A stretch of 64,000 bases of DNA. It comes from Naasia lichenicola. GTDB lineage: Bacteria > Actinomycetota > Actinomycetes > Actinomycetales > Microbacteriaceae. Both the position numbers and the translations under genes were made by a program. Position 1 is the first letter of the stretch, and each line of letters begins with the position of its first letter. The DNA lies in contig NZ_SSSM01000005.1 of assembly GCF_004801885.1 (NCBI RefSeq), positions 124,001-188,000 of the forward strand. The letters are read 5' to 3'. Below are positions 35,765 to 44,618 of this stretch, piece after piece. A model generated the notes under the pieces. That model worked only from the letters and a program-made list of their open reading frames with translations. It had not been told where the DNA came from and searched no databases.

Positions 35765-36698
35765 GAGTCGCCTACGTCGCTCCGCAACCGCGGTAGCTGC
35801 CCTCGCACTCATCGCTGTGCTCACGCCGACCGCGGCCATGGCCGAAGGAGGGGATGCTTCGACGACGACCATCTCCGCTCTCGGCGGCACGGATTTCGAC
35901 TATTCCTCCAACTGGGTTGCCGTGGCGAAAGTCTCTCGAGTCGAGTCCAAGCGCAGCGTTACGACAGCGGACGGCACGGTCGATGTGTATGCCGACGGTG
36001 GCGCGCTCGCAGTCGCCGAAGATCTCCCCATCCAAGCCGACGGCAGCGTCTACATCACGCAGTCGACAGCCGCACCCCTGGCTGCCGGCGAGCACACGCT
36101 GACGGCCGTCTTCCACCCGTCAGCGGACAGCGAGCTGCAGAGCAGCCAGAGCGCCGAGCCGCTCTCGATAAGAATCAATCCCTTGACCATCGAACCCTCA
36201 GCGAAGCTGGTGGGATGGGGCGACCAGCCCGGGTCGATCTCCCTCGATGTGGTCGGTACTTACCTCGACGCGCATGGAGTGCCGGGCGGCACCTGGACTG
36301 TCGCGGTCACCTCCTCCGCAGGCGTCTCGGCCGGCTCGCAGACGATCCCTCAATCGGCCGGAGCCACAATGCCGTTCTCAGTACCGGTCGAGGCGACGCT
36401 CGAGCGCGGCGAGGATTACACCGTGTCGGCGGCGTTCACTCCTGATGCGAGTATTGCTGGAGGGGTGAGCGTCGCTGCGGTCCCGGCAATGAGCGCTTCG
36501 ACGCAGCCGGTGACGACGACAGAAGTCCTCAACTCGGCGATTCCACTCGACCCGATGGTGATCGGGGTCTTCGCCGCGGCGGCCGTGCTGATCCTTCTCG
36601 CCCTCGCTCTCCTGATCGCTCTCGCTCGTGTGCGGGGAGCACGCCCCGGCAACCGTGTGGTCGCTGCGGAGGAGGCGAACGCGCAACTCGTTCCCTGA
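35757..36698 (+). CDS. Secreted, membrane-anchored Ig-like protein, relative of the upstream product
   Basis: This 313-residue protein has a signal peptide ending near TAAMAEGG, two Ig-like repeats (LAAGEHTLTAVFHP and RGEDYTVSAAFTP end strands) and a C-terminal anchor (VIGVFAAAAVLILLALALL) followed by basic residues. The architecture equals that of the upstream protein without the long stalk. The ATG lies inside the last codons of that gene, so the two are made together and may form a complex. The function is unknown. Confidence 0.78.
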   Translation: MSESRLRRSATAVAALALIAVLTPTAAMAEGGDASTTTISALGGTDFDYSSNWVAVAKVSRVESKRSVTTADGTVDVYADGGALAVAEDLPIQADGSVYITQSTAAPLAAGEHTLTAVFHPSADSELQSSQSAEPLSIRINPLTIEPSAKLVGWGDQPGSISLDVVGTYLDAHGVPGGTWTVAVTSSAGVSAGSQTIPQSAGATMPFSVPVEATLERGEDYTVSAAFTPDASIAGGVSVAAVPAMSASTQPVTTTEVLNSAIPLDPMVIGVFAAAAVLILLALALLIALARVRGARPGNRVVAAEEANAQLVP

Positions 36699-36735
36699 TC
36701 GCACCAGTCTCCGGCGAGGAGCGGAACGCGCGAAA

Positions 36736-36765
36736 TTCCGTAGGTATTCCTCGGTTTCGTAGGTA
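36736..36765 (+). repeat. Tandem TTYCGTAGGTA motifs
   Basis: TTCCGTAGGTA (36736-36746) and TTTCGTAGGTA (36755-36765) are direct repeats 19 bp apart. The second is identical to an arm of the palindromic element at 40772-40942, and GGAACG also occurs just upstream, so this may be a decayed relative. The remaining bases up to 36935 show no gene. Confidence 0.5.
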
Positions 36766-36935
36766 GTCCGTTTTCCTGTCCGTCGTACTCCCGAGGGAGC
36801 ACCGGATCGCCTCCGTTCAGCCTCCGGTACGCCTTTGGGATGCACTTGGCTCGATTGGCTCGACAGTAATCTGACGCCAGGATTAGCTTCGGCTCCACCA
36901 CCCCGCAGAACGAACCGCGTCGATCAGGAGCCCCC

Positions 36936-37406
36936 ATGTCCAGCACCGCAAAGCCGTCCGCCGTCACCCCGCGATCCCCGCGCACGGTCGCCCGCACCGC
37001 CTCCTCCTCGAACCGCGCACAGGTCCTGACTCTTGTCGCGGGAGCGGCAGTAGCCCTCGCCGCCAATGCGATCATCGCGACCTCGGCGGTCGCAGCGGGA
37101 GCGGACGCGCGCTTCGGGCCGCTGACCGTTCCGGCCTACGTCACCTTCACGCTGGCCGGCCTTGCTGCCGCCTACGCGGGCTGGCGGATCGTCCGAGCCC
37201 GCGCCGCCCATCCGGACCGCGTTCTGCGCGTCCTCGTGCCGCTGCTCGCCGTGCTCTCCTTCGTCCCCGACGGCATCCTGCTGGCGACCGGCTTCATCCC
37301 CGGATCATCGCCGATCGCGGTCGCCGGTCTGGCGCTCATGCACCTGGTCGTCGTCGCCGTCGCGGTGCCGGTGTTCCGCGCCGTCGCACCGGTCGAAGAA
37401 CGCTGA
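36936..37406 (+). CDS. Small membrane protein, DUF6069-like
   Basis: This 156-residue protein has a Ser/Thr/Ala-rich cytoplasmic N-tail, then four membrane helices (beginning VLTLVAGAAVALAANAIIA). The third contains LVPLLAVLSFVPDGILL and the fourth VAGLALMHLVVVAVAVPVF. This layout matches small DUF6069-type membrane proteins of actinomycetes, which have no known function. ATCAGGAGC gives a ribosome site before the ATG. Confidence 0.72.
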   Translation: MSSTAKPSAVTPRSPRTVARTASSSNRAQVLTLVAGAAVALAANAIIATSAVAAGADARFGPLTVPAYVTFTLAGLAAAYAGWRIVRARAAHPDRVLRVLVPLLAVLSFVPDGILLATGFIPGSSPIAVAGLALMHLVVVAVAVPVFRAVAPVEER

Positions 37407-37447
37407 TAACAGTGCCGGAACCGTCGACGTGCCGCTGACACGACCAC

Positions 37448-38275
37448 CTACTTGAGGCTCGCGAGCACCTTCGCCAGACCATCCTCGGAGACGGGAGCGG
37501 TGGTCTCGGACGATGCGGCGATGACCTCGTGGGGCGCCTGGCCCATGGCCACTCCCCTGCCCTGCCGACCCGCCCACTGCAGCAGCTCGATGTCGTTGCG
37601 TCCGTCGCCCACCGCCACGACGTTGCCGATCGGGATGCCGAGCAGGTCGCGCACCCGCTCCATCGCCGTCGCCTTGTTCACACCGTCGGGAGCGATGTCG
37701 AGCCACGCGGTCCAGCCGACGTTGTAGCTGACGCGGTGCAGGCCCATCTCCTCGACGACGGAGAGGAAGTCCTCCACCTCGTGATCCGGCGAGATCACCA
37801 CAACCCGCGTCACTCGGGTGCCGAGCAGGCCGTCGAAGTCGACCTGCTCGCTCGCGAGGCCGAGCGCGTTCTCGGGGAAGGCGTCGGTGTAGCGATAGAA
37901 GCCCGTCTCGTCCTCGACCGCGTACAGCGCGTCGTCGAGGTGCCCGCGGATGGTCTCCAGCACGACCGTCGGGTCGAAGGACTCCACGAACTCCCGGCGG
38001 TAGCCCATCGGGGCCTCCGTGTCCCGGCGGAGGGTGATCGCACCGTTGGAGCAGACCACGTACTCGGGAGTGAGCCCGAGCTGATCCAGCACGGGCAGGG
38101 TGGATGACTCCGAGCGACCCGTCGCGAGCGTCACCTCGTCGCCGCGCGCCACCAAACGCTTCACCTGCTTGATGACCGCGTCGCTGAGCTCGCCGGTGTC
38201 GTGCAGCACCGTGCCGTCGATGTCGAGCGCGATGAGCAGTCGACTCTCGGCCCTGCGGGCTTCGGCCCGCGTCAT
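37448..38275 (-). CDS. HAD-superfamily hydrolase, Cof-type
   Basis: This is a 275-residue protein. Motif I is LLIALDIDGTVLHD, motif II LATGRSESS, and motifs III/IV are in GVNKATAMERV and VVAVGDGRNDIELL. A C2-type cap lies between them, as in Cof/YbiV phosphatases that act on sugar or cofactor phosphates. It follows serS by 38 bp on the same strand and is probably co-transcribed. Confidence 0.9.
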   Translation of the reverse strand: MTRAEARRAESRLLIALDIDGTVLHDTGELSDAVIKQVKRLVARGDEVTLATGRSESSTLPVLDQLGLTPEYVVCSNGAITLRRDTEAPMGYRREFVESFDPTVVLETIRGHLDDALYAVEDETGFYRYTDAFPENALGLASEQVDFDGLLGTRVTRVVVISPDHEVEDFLSVVEEMGLHRVSYNVGWTAWLDIAPDGVNKATAMERVRDLLGIPIGNVVAVGDGRNDIELLQWAGRQGRGVAMGQAPHEVIAASSETTAPVSEDGLAKVLASLK

Positions 38276-38313
38276 CGCGATCGCTTCATGTCGGCTGGGC
38301 CCATCGGATCGGG

Positions 38314-39582
38314 TCAGCGCTTCGCGATCGGGACGAGCAGCTCGAGCCCGCCCAGGTAGGGGCGCAGGGCCTCGGGCACGAGGACGGAGCCGTCCGCCTG
38401 CTGATGCGTCTCGAGCAGCGCGACGATCCACCGGGTGGTGGCGAGGGTGCCGTTGAGGGTGGCGACAGGCTCAGCCTTGCCGTCGCCTCGGTGTCGGATG
38501 CTGAGGCGCCGCGCCTGATAGGTCGTGCAGTTCGAGGTCGACGTGAGCTCGCGGTAGGCACCCTGGGTGGGCACCCACGCCTCGACGTCGAACTTGCGGG
38601 CGGCGCTCGATCCCAGGTCTCCAGCGGCGACGTCGATCACCCGGTAGCTGAGGCCGAGGCTCTGCAGCATGCCCTCCTGCCAGGCGACGAGGCGGTTGTG
38701 CTCCTCCTCCGCCTGATCCGGCGTCGTGTAGACGAACATCTCGAGCTTGTTGAACTGGTGCACCCGGATGATGCCACGGGTGTCCTTGCCGTACGACCCG
38801 GCCTCGCGGCGGTAGCAGGTCGACCAGCCGGCGTATCGGATGGGTCCCTCGGTGAGATCGAGGATCTCGTCGGAATGCAGGCCGGCGAGCGCGACCTCGC
38901 TGGTGCCGGTCAGATAGAGGTCGTCTGCGGGGAGGTAGTAGACCTCGTCGGCGTGCTCGCCGAGGAAGCCGGTGCCCTCCATGATCTCGGGCCGCACGAG
39001 CGTGGGCGGGATGACCGGGATGAAGCCTGCGCCAAGGGCGCGGTCGAGGCCGAGCGACATGATCGCCAGCTCGAGCCGGGCGCCGATGCCCTTGAGGAAG
39101 TAGAAGCGCGATCCGCCGACCTTCGCTCCGCGCTCCATGTCGATCGCGTCGAGGCCTTCTGCGAGCTCGAGGTGATCCTTCGGCTCGAAGTCGAACGCGG
39201 GGGTGCCGCCGATCTCGCGCAGCACCTCGAAGTTGGCCTCGCCACCCGCGGGCACCCCGTCGAGGACGATGTTGGCGATGGAGCGGATGGCCGAGTTGTA
39301 GCTCGACTCCGCCTCCCCTGCGGCGGTCTGGGCCACCTTGACATCGGCGGCGAGCTGCTGCACCTGGGCGACCAGGGCGGCCTTGTCCTCCTTGGCCGCC
39401 GCGGCGACGCGCTTGCCGAAGACGTTCTGCTCGGCGCGGAGGCGTTCGAACTCGGACAGGGCGGAGCGGCGAGCCGCATCGGCGGCGATGGCGTCGTCGA
39501 CCGCCTCGACGGAGTCCCCACGTGACTCCTGCGAGCGTCGGATCACGTCGGGAGCGTCGCGGAGCAGCTGCGGGTCGATCAC
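38314..39582 (-). CDS. serS: Seryl-tRNA synthetase
   Basis: This is a 422-residue class II synthetase. The N-terminal coiled-coil arm (about 30-100) grips the tRNA long arm. Motif 2 reads [24 protein letters not shown] and motif 3 is in [16 protein letters not shown]. It charges tRNA-Ser and tRNA-Sec. Length and gene order are normal. GTG 39582 has TAGGCT ending exactly 6 nt upstream, so a leaderless transcript is likely. The lipid-kinase gene is divergent 150 bp away. Confidence 0.97.
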   Translation of the reverse strand: MIDPQLLRDAPDVIRRSQESRGDSVEAVDDAIAADAARRSALSEFERLRAEQNVFGKRVAAAAKEDKAALVAQVQQLAADVKVAQTAAGEAESSYNSAIRSIANIVLDGVPAGGEANFEVLREIGGTPAFDFEPKDHLELAEGLDAIDMERGAKVGGSRFYFLKGIGARLELAIMSLGLDRALGAGFIPVIPPTLVRPEIMEGTGFLGEHADEVYYLPADDLYLTGTSEVALAGLHSDEILDLTEGPIRYAGWSTCYRREAGSYGKDTRGIIRVHQFNKLEMFVYTTPDQAEEEHNRLVAWQEGMLQSLGLSYRVIDVAAGDLGSSAARKFDVEAWVPTQGAYRELTSTSNCTTYQARRLSIRHRGDGKAEPVATLNGTLATTRWIVALLETHQQADGSVLVPEALRPYLGGLELLVPIAKR

Positions 39583-39622
39583 GGCTCCAGCCTACTGAAG
39601 GCGCCAGGGGGTCGGACTGCCG

Positions 39623-39679
39623 TCCGACCTCAGTTCGAGCGGGATCCGACCGGGATCCGACCTCGGTTCGAGCGGGATC
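39623..39679. repeat. 33-bp-period direct repeat between serS and the lipid kinase gene
   Basis: Two copies of a 24-base unit (starting TCCGACCTC, ending GCGGGATC; 39623-39646 and 39656-39679) differ at one base. A second near-repeat, GATCTCGGCYGYGG, follows at 39676 and 39698. Both lie upstream of two divergent genes and may be regulatory or replication-slippage products. Confidence 0.6.
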
Positions 39680-39732
39680 TCGGCCGCGGCCGCTCAAGAT
39701 CTCGGCTGTGGTCGCTCGGCTAGGTTGAGACA

Positions 39733-40764
39733 ATGCCGCCCCGCGGAACCACCACGTCCACGGCCGCGATCGTCTACAACCCCCTCAAGGTCAACTTCGA
39801 GCACCTGAGATCGGCCATCGCCGTGGCAGAGGCCGATGCCGGCTGGGGCAGGACTCGCTTCTACGAGACCTCCGCGGAGGACGCCGGACAGGGGATGACG
39901 AAGCAGGCCCTGGCGGACGGCGCCGACATCGTGATGGCGGCCGGCGGCGATGGCACGGTGCGCGCGGTCGCCGAAGCGCTGCGCGGCACGGGCGTGCCGA
40001 TCTCGCTCATCCCATCGGGAACGGGCAACCTGCTCGCCCGCAATCTCAATCTCACGCTGGTTCGCGTGGAAGAATCGGTTTCGACCGCCTTCACCGGCGT
40101 CGTGCGGGAGATCGATCTGGGCATCGTCGAGATCGAGCGCGTCGACGGCGGGCGGGACTCTCATGTCTTCCTGGTGATGGCGGGACTCGGCCTCGACGCC
40201 CGGATGATCGCGAACACCAATCCCGAACTGAAGAGGCGGGTCGGTTGGCTGGCCTACGTCGATGCGATCGCGCGCTCGCTGCGCGGGGGCAACAACGTGC
40301 GCCTGCGGTTCAGCCTCGACGGGCAGGCGCCGCGTCAGCTCCGCGTGAACACGATCCTGATCGGCAACTGCGGTTCCCTGCCGCCGAACATCCTGCTGCT
40401 GCCCGAGGCCGCCATCGACGACGGGCTGTTCGACATCGTCGCGCTGCGCCCGGACGGCTTCTTCGGCTGGATGCAGATCTGGGTCAAGATCGTCTGGGAG
40501 AACGGGGTGCTGCGGCGCAGCAGCGTCGGCCGCAAGCTGATGTCCTTCACGCGCGAGGTCCGCACTCTGCGCTACCTCAAGGGGCGCGAGATCGTCATCC
40601 GACCGGAGGAGCCGCAGGAGTTCCAGCTCGACGGCGACACATTCGGCCAGGTCAAGGCCGTCCGATCGTGGGTGGATCCGCTCGCCCTCAAGGTGATGAT
40701 CCCGTCGACGGAGGCCGACCGCCTTCCCGCATCCGATGAGGCGAAAGCCAAGCAGTCCGCCTGA
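39733..40764 (+). CDS. Diacylglycerol kinase family lipid kinase
   Basis: This 343-residue protein of the DagK/YegS fold has IVYNPLKVNFEHL, the nucleotide motif MAAGGDGTVRAVAEAL at about 70-85, SLIPSGTGNLLARNL and a C-terminal sandwich with FQLDGDTFG. It phosphorylates diacylglycerol or a related lipid at the membrane. TAGGTT (39721-39726) ends exactly 6 nt before the ATG. A large palindromic element begins 8 bp after the stop. Confidence 0.92.
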   Translation: MPPRGTTTSTAAIVYNPLKVNFEHLRSAIAVAEADAGWGRTRFYETSAEDAGQGMTKQALADGADIVMAAGGDGTVRAVAEALRGTGVPISLIPSGTGNLLARNLNLTLVRVEESVSTAFTGVVREIDLGIVEIERVDGGRDSHVFLVMAGLGLDARMIANTNPELKRRVGWLAYVDAIARSLRGGNNVRLRFSLDGQAPRQLRVNTILIGNCGSLPPNILLLPEAAIDDGLFDIVALRPDGFFGWMQIWVKIVWENGVLRRSSVGRKLMSFTREVRTLRYLKGREIVIRPEEPQEFQLDGDTFGQVKAVRSWVDPLALKVMIPSTEADRLPASDEAKAKQSA

Positions 40765-40771
40765 CAGTGTG

Positions 40772-40942
40772 TACGTTCCGGCCGAATGTGCACGCTATTT
40801 CGTAGGTATCTGCGGGTTTCGTGCACATGGATGACGGATCGAGCGCTCGCGCGCCGAGAGGCGCATGAACATGATGCGCGAATCCCTACCTACGAAAGCG
40901 GCGGATGTGCACAGAATTTCGTGCACATGGAGCCGGAACGTA
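40772..40942. repeat. Complex 171-bp palindromic element between convergent genes
   Basis: The outer arms TACGTTCCGGC (40772-40782) and GCCGGAACGTA (40932-40942) are perfect. Inside are ATGTGCAC (40786-40793) with GTGCACAT (40921-40928), and TTTCGTAGGTA (40798-40808) with TACCTACGAAA (40887-40897). Extra GTGCACAT (40821) and ATGTGCAC (40905) copies allow alternative hairpins. It fills the gap between the lipid-kinase and pheA stops and may end both transcripts. Confidence 0.85.
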
Positions 40943-40947
40943 GGAAC

Positions 40948-41910
40948 TCAGGCGAGGAGGTCGTCGAGCCAGGCGCGGGCGTCGGCGAAGACCTCGTCCG
41001 CGTAGGCCGGGGTGTGCTCGACCGGGATCCGGTCGGCACGGGCGTAGCTGCCGAGGAAGACGACGTTGGGGCTGAACCGCCGCACGCCGAGCAGCGCGTC
41101 GGCGATCCGCTCGTCGCGCGCGTGGCCGTCGAGGTCGATGACGAACCGGTAGCGCCCGAGGGCGTCGCCGATCGGCCGCGACTGCAGCAGCGACATGTTG
41201 ATGCCGCGCGTGGAGAACTGCTCCAGCAGCTCCAGCAGCGCGCCGGAGCGATCCTCGGGCAGCTCGGCCACGATACTCGTCTTGTCCGCCCCGGTCCGCG
41301 GCGGCAGCGCCGCGGTCCGACTGACCAGTACGAAGCGGGTCACGGCGTTGCGGTTGGTGGCGATGTCCTCGGCGAGCACCTCGAGCGGGTAGTGATCGAG
41401 GATGTTCGGCGGCGCGATCGCCGCGTCGGCGAGCGTGCCATCGTCCAGAAGCGCGGACGCGGCCGTGACGTTCGAGGTCATCGGGATGTGCGCGTGAGAG
41501 GGGATCGTCGTGTCCAGCCAGCGCAGGCACTGGGCGTAGGCGACCGGGTGCGCGTTGATGGTGCGGACATCGGCGAGCGCGGTGCCGGGCCGGGCGACGA
41601 GCACGAAGCCGACGGGCACCACGTACTCGCCGATGATCCGCAGTCCGGGAATGGTGGTGAGCGCGTCCTGCGCGGCGGTCACCCCGCCCTCGACGGAGTT
41701 CTCGATCGCGATCATCGCCGCCACGCTGCGCCCGCTGACGACATCGTCCAGGGCCTCGCCGACATTGTTGACCGATCGCCAATGCTTGCCGCGCGCGGCG
41801 GGCACCTGCGCGAGGGCGGCCTCGGTGAAGGTGCCGGACGGGCCGAGGAAGCTGTAGCTCTCGACCTGCGGCTCATCGTTGGACGACGCGGCGGCACCCG
41901 GCTGAGACAT
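40948..41910 (-). CDS. pheA: Prephenate dehydratase
   Basis: This 320-residue protein catalyses conversion of prephenate to phenylpyruvate in phenylalanine synthesis. The dehydratase domain (about 18-205) has YSFLGPSGTFTEAAL, AMIAIENSVEGGV and TRFVLVSR. The ACT domain follows with SGALLELLEQFSTRGINMSLLQSRPI, whose ESRP-like site senses phenylalanine. No chorismate mutase domain is attached. TATCCT ends exactly 6 nt before the ATG. Confidence 0.95.
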   Translation of the reverse strand: MSQPGAAASSNDEPQVESYSFLGPSGTFTEAALAQVPAARGKHWRSVNNVGEALDDVVSGRSVAAMIAIENSVEGGVTAAQDALTTIPGLRIIGEYVVPVGFVLVARPGTALADVRTINAHPVAYAQCLRWLDTTIPSHAHIPMTSNVTAASALLDDGTLADAAIAPPNILDHYPLEVLAEDIATNRNAVTRFVLVSRTAALPPRTGADKTSIVAELPEDRSGALLELLEQFSTRGINMSLLQSRPIGDALGRYRFVIDLDGHARDERIADALLGVRRFSPNVVFLGSYARADRIPVEHTPAYADEVFADARAWLDDLLA

Positions 41911-41976
41911 GTGCCGAGGATATCGGCCATCGCGGGCGGGCTGTGGGCTCAGCGAAGGTGGTGCCAGGATGGGGCC

Positions 41977-43611
41977 ATGAGTTCCCGCGCGGGCACGGTT
42001 GCCCTGGAATCCGACCTCATCGACGTCCACGCCCTGGTCAAGGCGTACTTCGATCTCCACCCCGATGTCAGCATCCCCGAGCAGCGAGTGGTGTTCGGGA
42101 CCTCCGGACACCGCGGCAGCTCATTCGACACCGCCTTCAACGACGACCACATCGCGGCGACGACTCAGGCGATCGTGGAGTACCGGGCGTCGCAGGGCGT
42201 CGACGGTCCGCTCTTCATCGGTCGGGACACCCACGGCCTCAGCCGCCCCGCCGAGACCACCGCGCTCGAGGTGCTCGTCGCCAACGGAGTGCGCGTGCTC
42301 TCCGACGAGTTCGACGGCTACACGCCCACCCCGGCCGTGTCGCACGCGATCCTCAAGTACAACACCGCGGGCAAGGACGCTCCCGGATACAGCGGCATCG
42401 CGGACGGCATCGTCGTCACGCCCAGCCACAACCCTCCCCGCGACGGCGGATTCAAGTACAACCCGCCGCACGGAGGCCCCGCCGACAGCGACGCGACCAC
42501 ATGGATCGCCAACCGGGCGAACGAGATCATCGCGGACGGGTTGAAGGACGTGAAGCGCGCCGAGGCCTCCGCGGTGGAGACGTACGACTTCCTCGGCAAC
42601 TACGTCGACGACCTCAAGAACATCATCGATCTCGACGCCATCCGAGAGTCCGGCATCCGGATCGGCGCCGACCCGCTGGGTGGCGCGAGCCTGTCCTACT
42701 GGCAGGCGATCGCCGAGAAGTACGGGATCGACCTGACCGTGGTGAACGCCGAGATCGATCCGGCGTGGAGCTTCATGACGCTCGACTGGGACGAGAAGAT
42801 CCGGATGGATCCCTCCTCGCCCTCCGCCATGGCATCGGTGGTCGCCCGCCGAGACGAGTACGACATCCTCACCGGCAACGACGCCGATTCCGACCGCCAC
42901 GGCATCGTCACCCCTGACGCGGGGCTGATGAACCCCAATCACTACCTCGCGGTCGCGATCCAGTACCTCTACGCCAACCGCCCGGGCTGGCGGGAGGATG
43001 CGGCGATCGGCAAGACCCTCGTCTCCTCGAGCATGATCGACCTCGTCGCGGAGTCGCTCGGCCGCCGCCTCTGGGAGGTTCCGGTCGGCTTCAAGTGGTT
43101 CGTGCCCGGACTCGTCGACGGCTCCGTGGGCTTCGGCGGCGAGGAGTCCGCCGGCGCGAGCTTCCTGCGCTTCGACGGCACCGTCTGGACGACCGACAAG
43201 GACGGCATCATCCTCGCGCTGCTCGCGAGCGAGATCCTCGCCAAGACCGGCAAGACCCCGAGCCAGCACTACGCCGAGCTGGTGGAGAGGTTCGGCGCTC
43301 CCGCCTACGAGCGCATCGACGCCGCAGCGAGCAAGGCGCAGAAGGCCCGGCTCGCGAAGCTGGACGGAGACGCCATCACCGCAGACACCGTCGCGGGCGA
43401 CCCGATCACGCTCAAGCTGAGCAAGGCGCCCGGCAACGATGCGGCAATCGGCGGCGTCAAGGTCCAGACGGCGGATGCCTGGTTCGCGGCTCGACCGTCG
43501 GGCACCGAAGATGTCTACAAGATCTACGCCGAGTCGTTCAAGGGCCCCGAGCACCTCAAGCTGGTGCAGGCCGAGGCCAAGCGCATCGTGGACGCCGCCC
43601 TCGCCGAGTAG
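41977..43611 (+). CDS. pgm: Alpha-D-glucose-specific phosphoglucomutase
   Basis: This 544-residue enzyme interconverts glucose 1-phosphate and glucose 6-phosphate. It shows VVFGTSGHRGSSFD, the phosphoserine loop VVTPSHNPPRDGGFKYNPPHGG around residue 150, the metal loop LTGNDADSDRHGI, the sugar loop GFGGEESAGASFL and the phosphate-binding ARPSGTEDVYKIYAESF. The length is normal. CAGGAT lies 6 nt before the ATG. It is divergent from pheA with 66 bp between the starts, and a palindrome follows the stop. Confidence 0.96.
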   Translation: MSSRAGTVALESDLIDVHALVKAYFDLHPDVSIPEQRVVFGTSGHRGSSFDTAFNDDHIAATTQAIVEYRASQGVDGPLFIGRDTHGLSRPAETTALEVLVANGVRVLSDEFDGYTPTPAVSHAILKYNTAGKDAPGYSGIADGIVVTPSHNPPRDGGFKYNPPHGGPADSDATTWIANRANEIIADGLKDVKRAEASAVETYDFLGNYVDDLKNIIDLDAIRESGIRIGADPLGGASLSYWQAIAEKYGIDLTVVNAEIDPAWSFMTLDWDEKIRMDPSSPSAMASVVARRDEYDILTGNDADSDRHGIVTPDAGLMNPNHYLAVAIQYLYANRPGWREDAAIGKTLVSSSMIDLVAESLGRRLWEVPVGFKWFVPGLVDGSVGFGGEESAGASFLRFDGTVWTTDKDGIILALLASEILAKTGKTPSQHYAELVERFGAPAYERIDAAASKAQKARLAKLDGDAITADTVAGDPITLKLSKAPGNDAAIGGVKVQTADAWFAARPSGTEDVYKIYAESFKGPEHLKLVQAEAKRIVDAALAE

Positions 43612-43616
43612 GCGTG

Positions 43617-43701
43617 TGCACGGATCAGGGGATATCGAGCCGACGGGGGCGTTCGCGACTCATCCCGACTGGATTTCGGGGGCAATCCCCTGATCCGTGC
43701 A
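43617..43701. repeat. Long palindrome 5 bp after pgm
   Basis: The 17-bp arms at 43617-43633 (starting TGCACGGATC) and 43685-43701 (ending GATCCGTGCA) are perfect inverted copies around 51 bp. It probably terminates pgm and perhaps the convergent amidase gene. A partial further copy of the arm (CCTGATC) follows it. Confidence 0.88.
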
Positions 43702-43742
43702 AAGTGCCCTGATCGACGCAACCGGCCGGTCGGCGGACCGGG

Positions 43743-44492
43743 TCAGCTGGTGATGTGGAAGTAGTAGGCCGTGCCGCCCGGGTGGTCGATGGTGATCGCA
43801 TCGTCGACGCTGCGGTAGTCGGAATCGGTCGTGTGGCCGGCGAAGGAGATCTTCACGCCGGTGTCCGTGGTCTCCACCTTCGTCACGATGCCGGTGTGGT
43901 CGCGGTCGCCGCTGTTGTCCCAGTCGAACTGGACGATGTCGCCCACGGCGACCTGGTCCCGTTGGCTGTCGTCGAGTGCGACGGTGTCCGACCGGGTCTC
44001 CAGGTAGTCGCGGAACGCCGTCGAGCTGACCCATGCCGCGCTGCTGCTGTAGACGTTGTCGGCGTCGTAGTACCAGGTGTCGTCCTGCACCCAGCCGCGC
44101 TGGAGCAGCGACTGACTGGTGAAGTTGACGCAGTCGTTGTCGGTGACGACACCGAAGCTGTCGTTGTAGTCGCTCCAGTAGGCGAGCGCGTAGCTGACCT
44201 GCGCGGCGACGGCCGAGGGCAGCGGTTCGGTGCCGAGCGAGGTGACATCCGTCTCTGCGGTGCCTTCAGATGCGCTGGTTTCGGGCGCTGCGGCGTCAGC
44301 TGCTTCCTTGGCTGCCGCGGTCGCCGTGGGAACGGATCGGGGCGCGGCCGTGGCGGCGGTGTCCGTCTCCGATGCGCTGTCGCGGACGGCGCACCCCGTC
44401 AGTGCGGCGACGACGAGCAGCCCCGCGATGGTCGAGGCGGCAAGGGCCGGGGTCGCACGGAAGGGGGCACGAGAGGTGGGACGGAAGCGCAT
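43743..44492 (-). CDS. Amidase-domain lipoprotein (Amidase_6-like)
   Basis: This 249-residue protein has a signal peptide ending at the lipobox VAALTGC, then an Ala/Thr/Glu-rich spacer of about 60 residues. The C-terminal domain (about 95-249) has YALAYWSDYND, DNDCVNFTSQSLLQRGW with the catalytic Cys, and DHTGIVTKVE with the His. Such domains cleave peptide or amide bonds in or near the cell wall, or act as inactive binding modules. TACTCT lies 7 nt before the ATG. Confidence 0.86.
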   Translation of the reverse strand: MRFRPTSRAPFRATPALAASTIAGLLVVAALTGCAVRDSASETDTAATAAPRSVPTATAAAKEAADAAAPETSASEGTAETDVTSLGTEPLPSAVAAQVSYALAYWSDYNDSFGVVTDNDCVNFTSQSLLQRGWVQDDTWYYDADNVYSSSAAWVSSTAFRDYLETRSDTVALDDSQRDQVAVGDIVQFDWDNSGDRDHTGIVTKVETTDTGVKISFAGHTTDSDYRSVDDAITIDHPGGTAYYFHITS

Positions 44493-44618
44493 CGGGTCGA
44501 GAGTACGTGCTCAACTTATGGAGACACTATGGACGGAGTGAGCCGTCGGCGTTTCGTACCCCGTCGCGTCTCCATCCACCGACCGGTCTACCCCCGCTCG
44601 GCATCGGATCGGCGACGC

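Noticed and set aside
38276-39732. T-box or other leader control of serS
   Set aside because: TAGGCT lies 6 nt before the start codon, leaving no leader, and no T-box sequence is seen.
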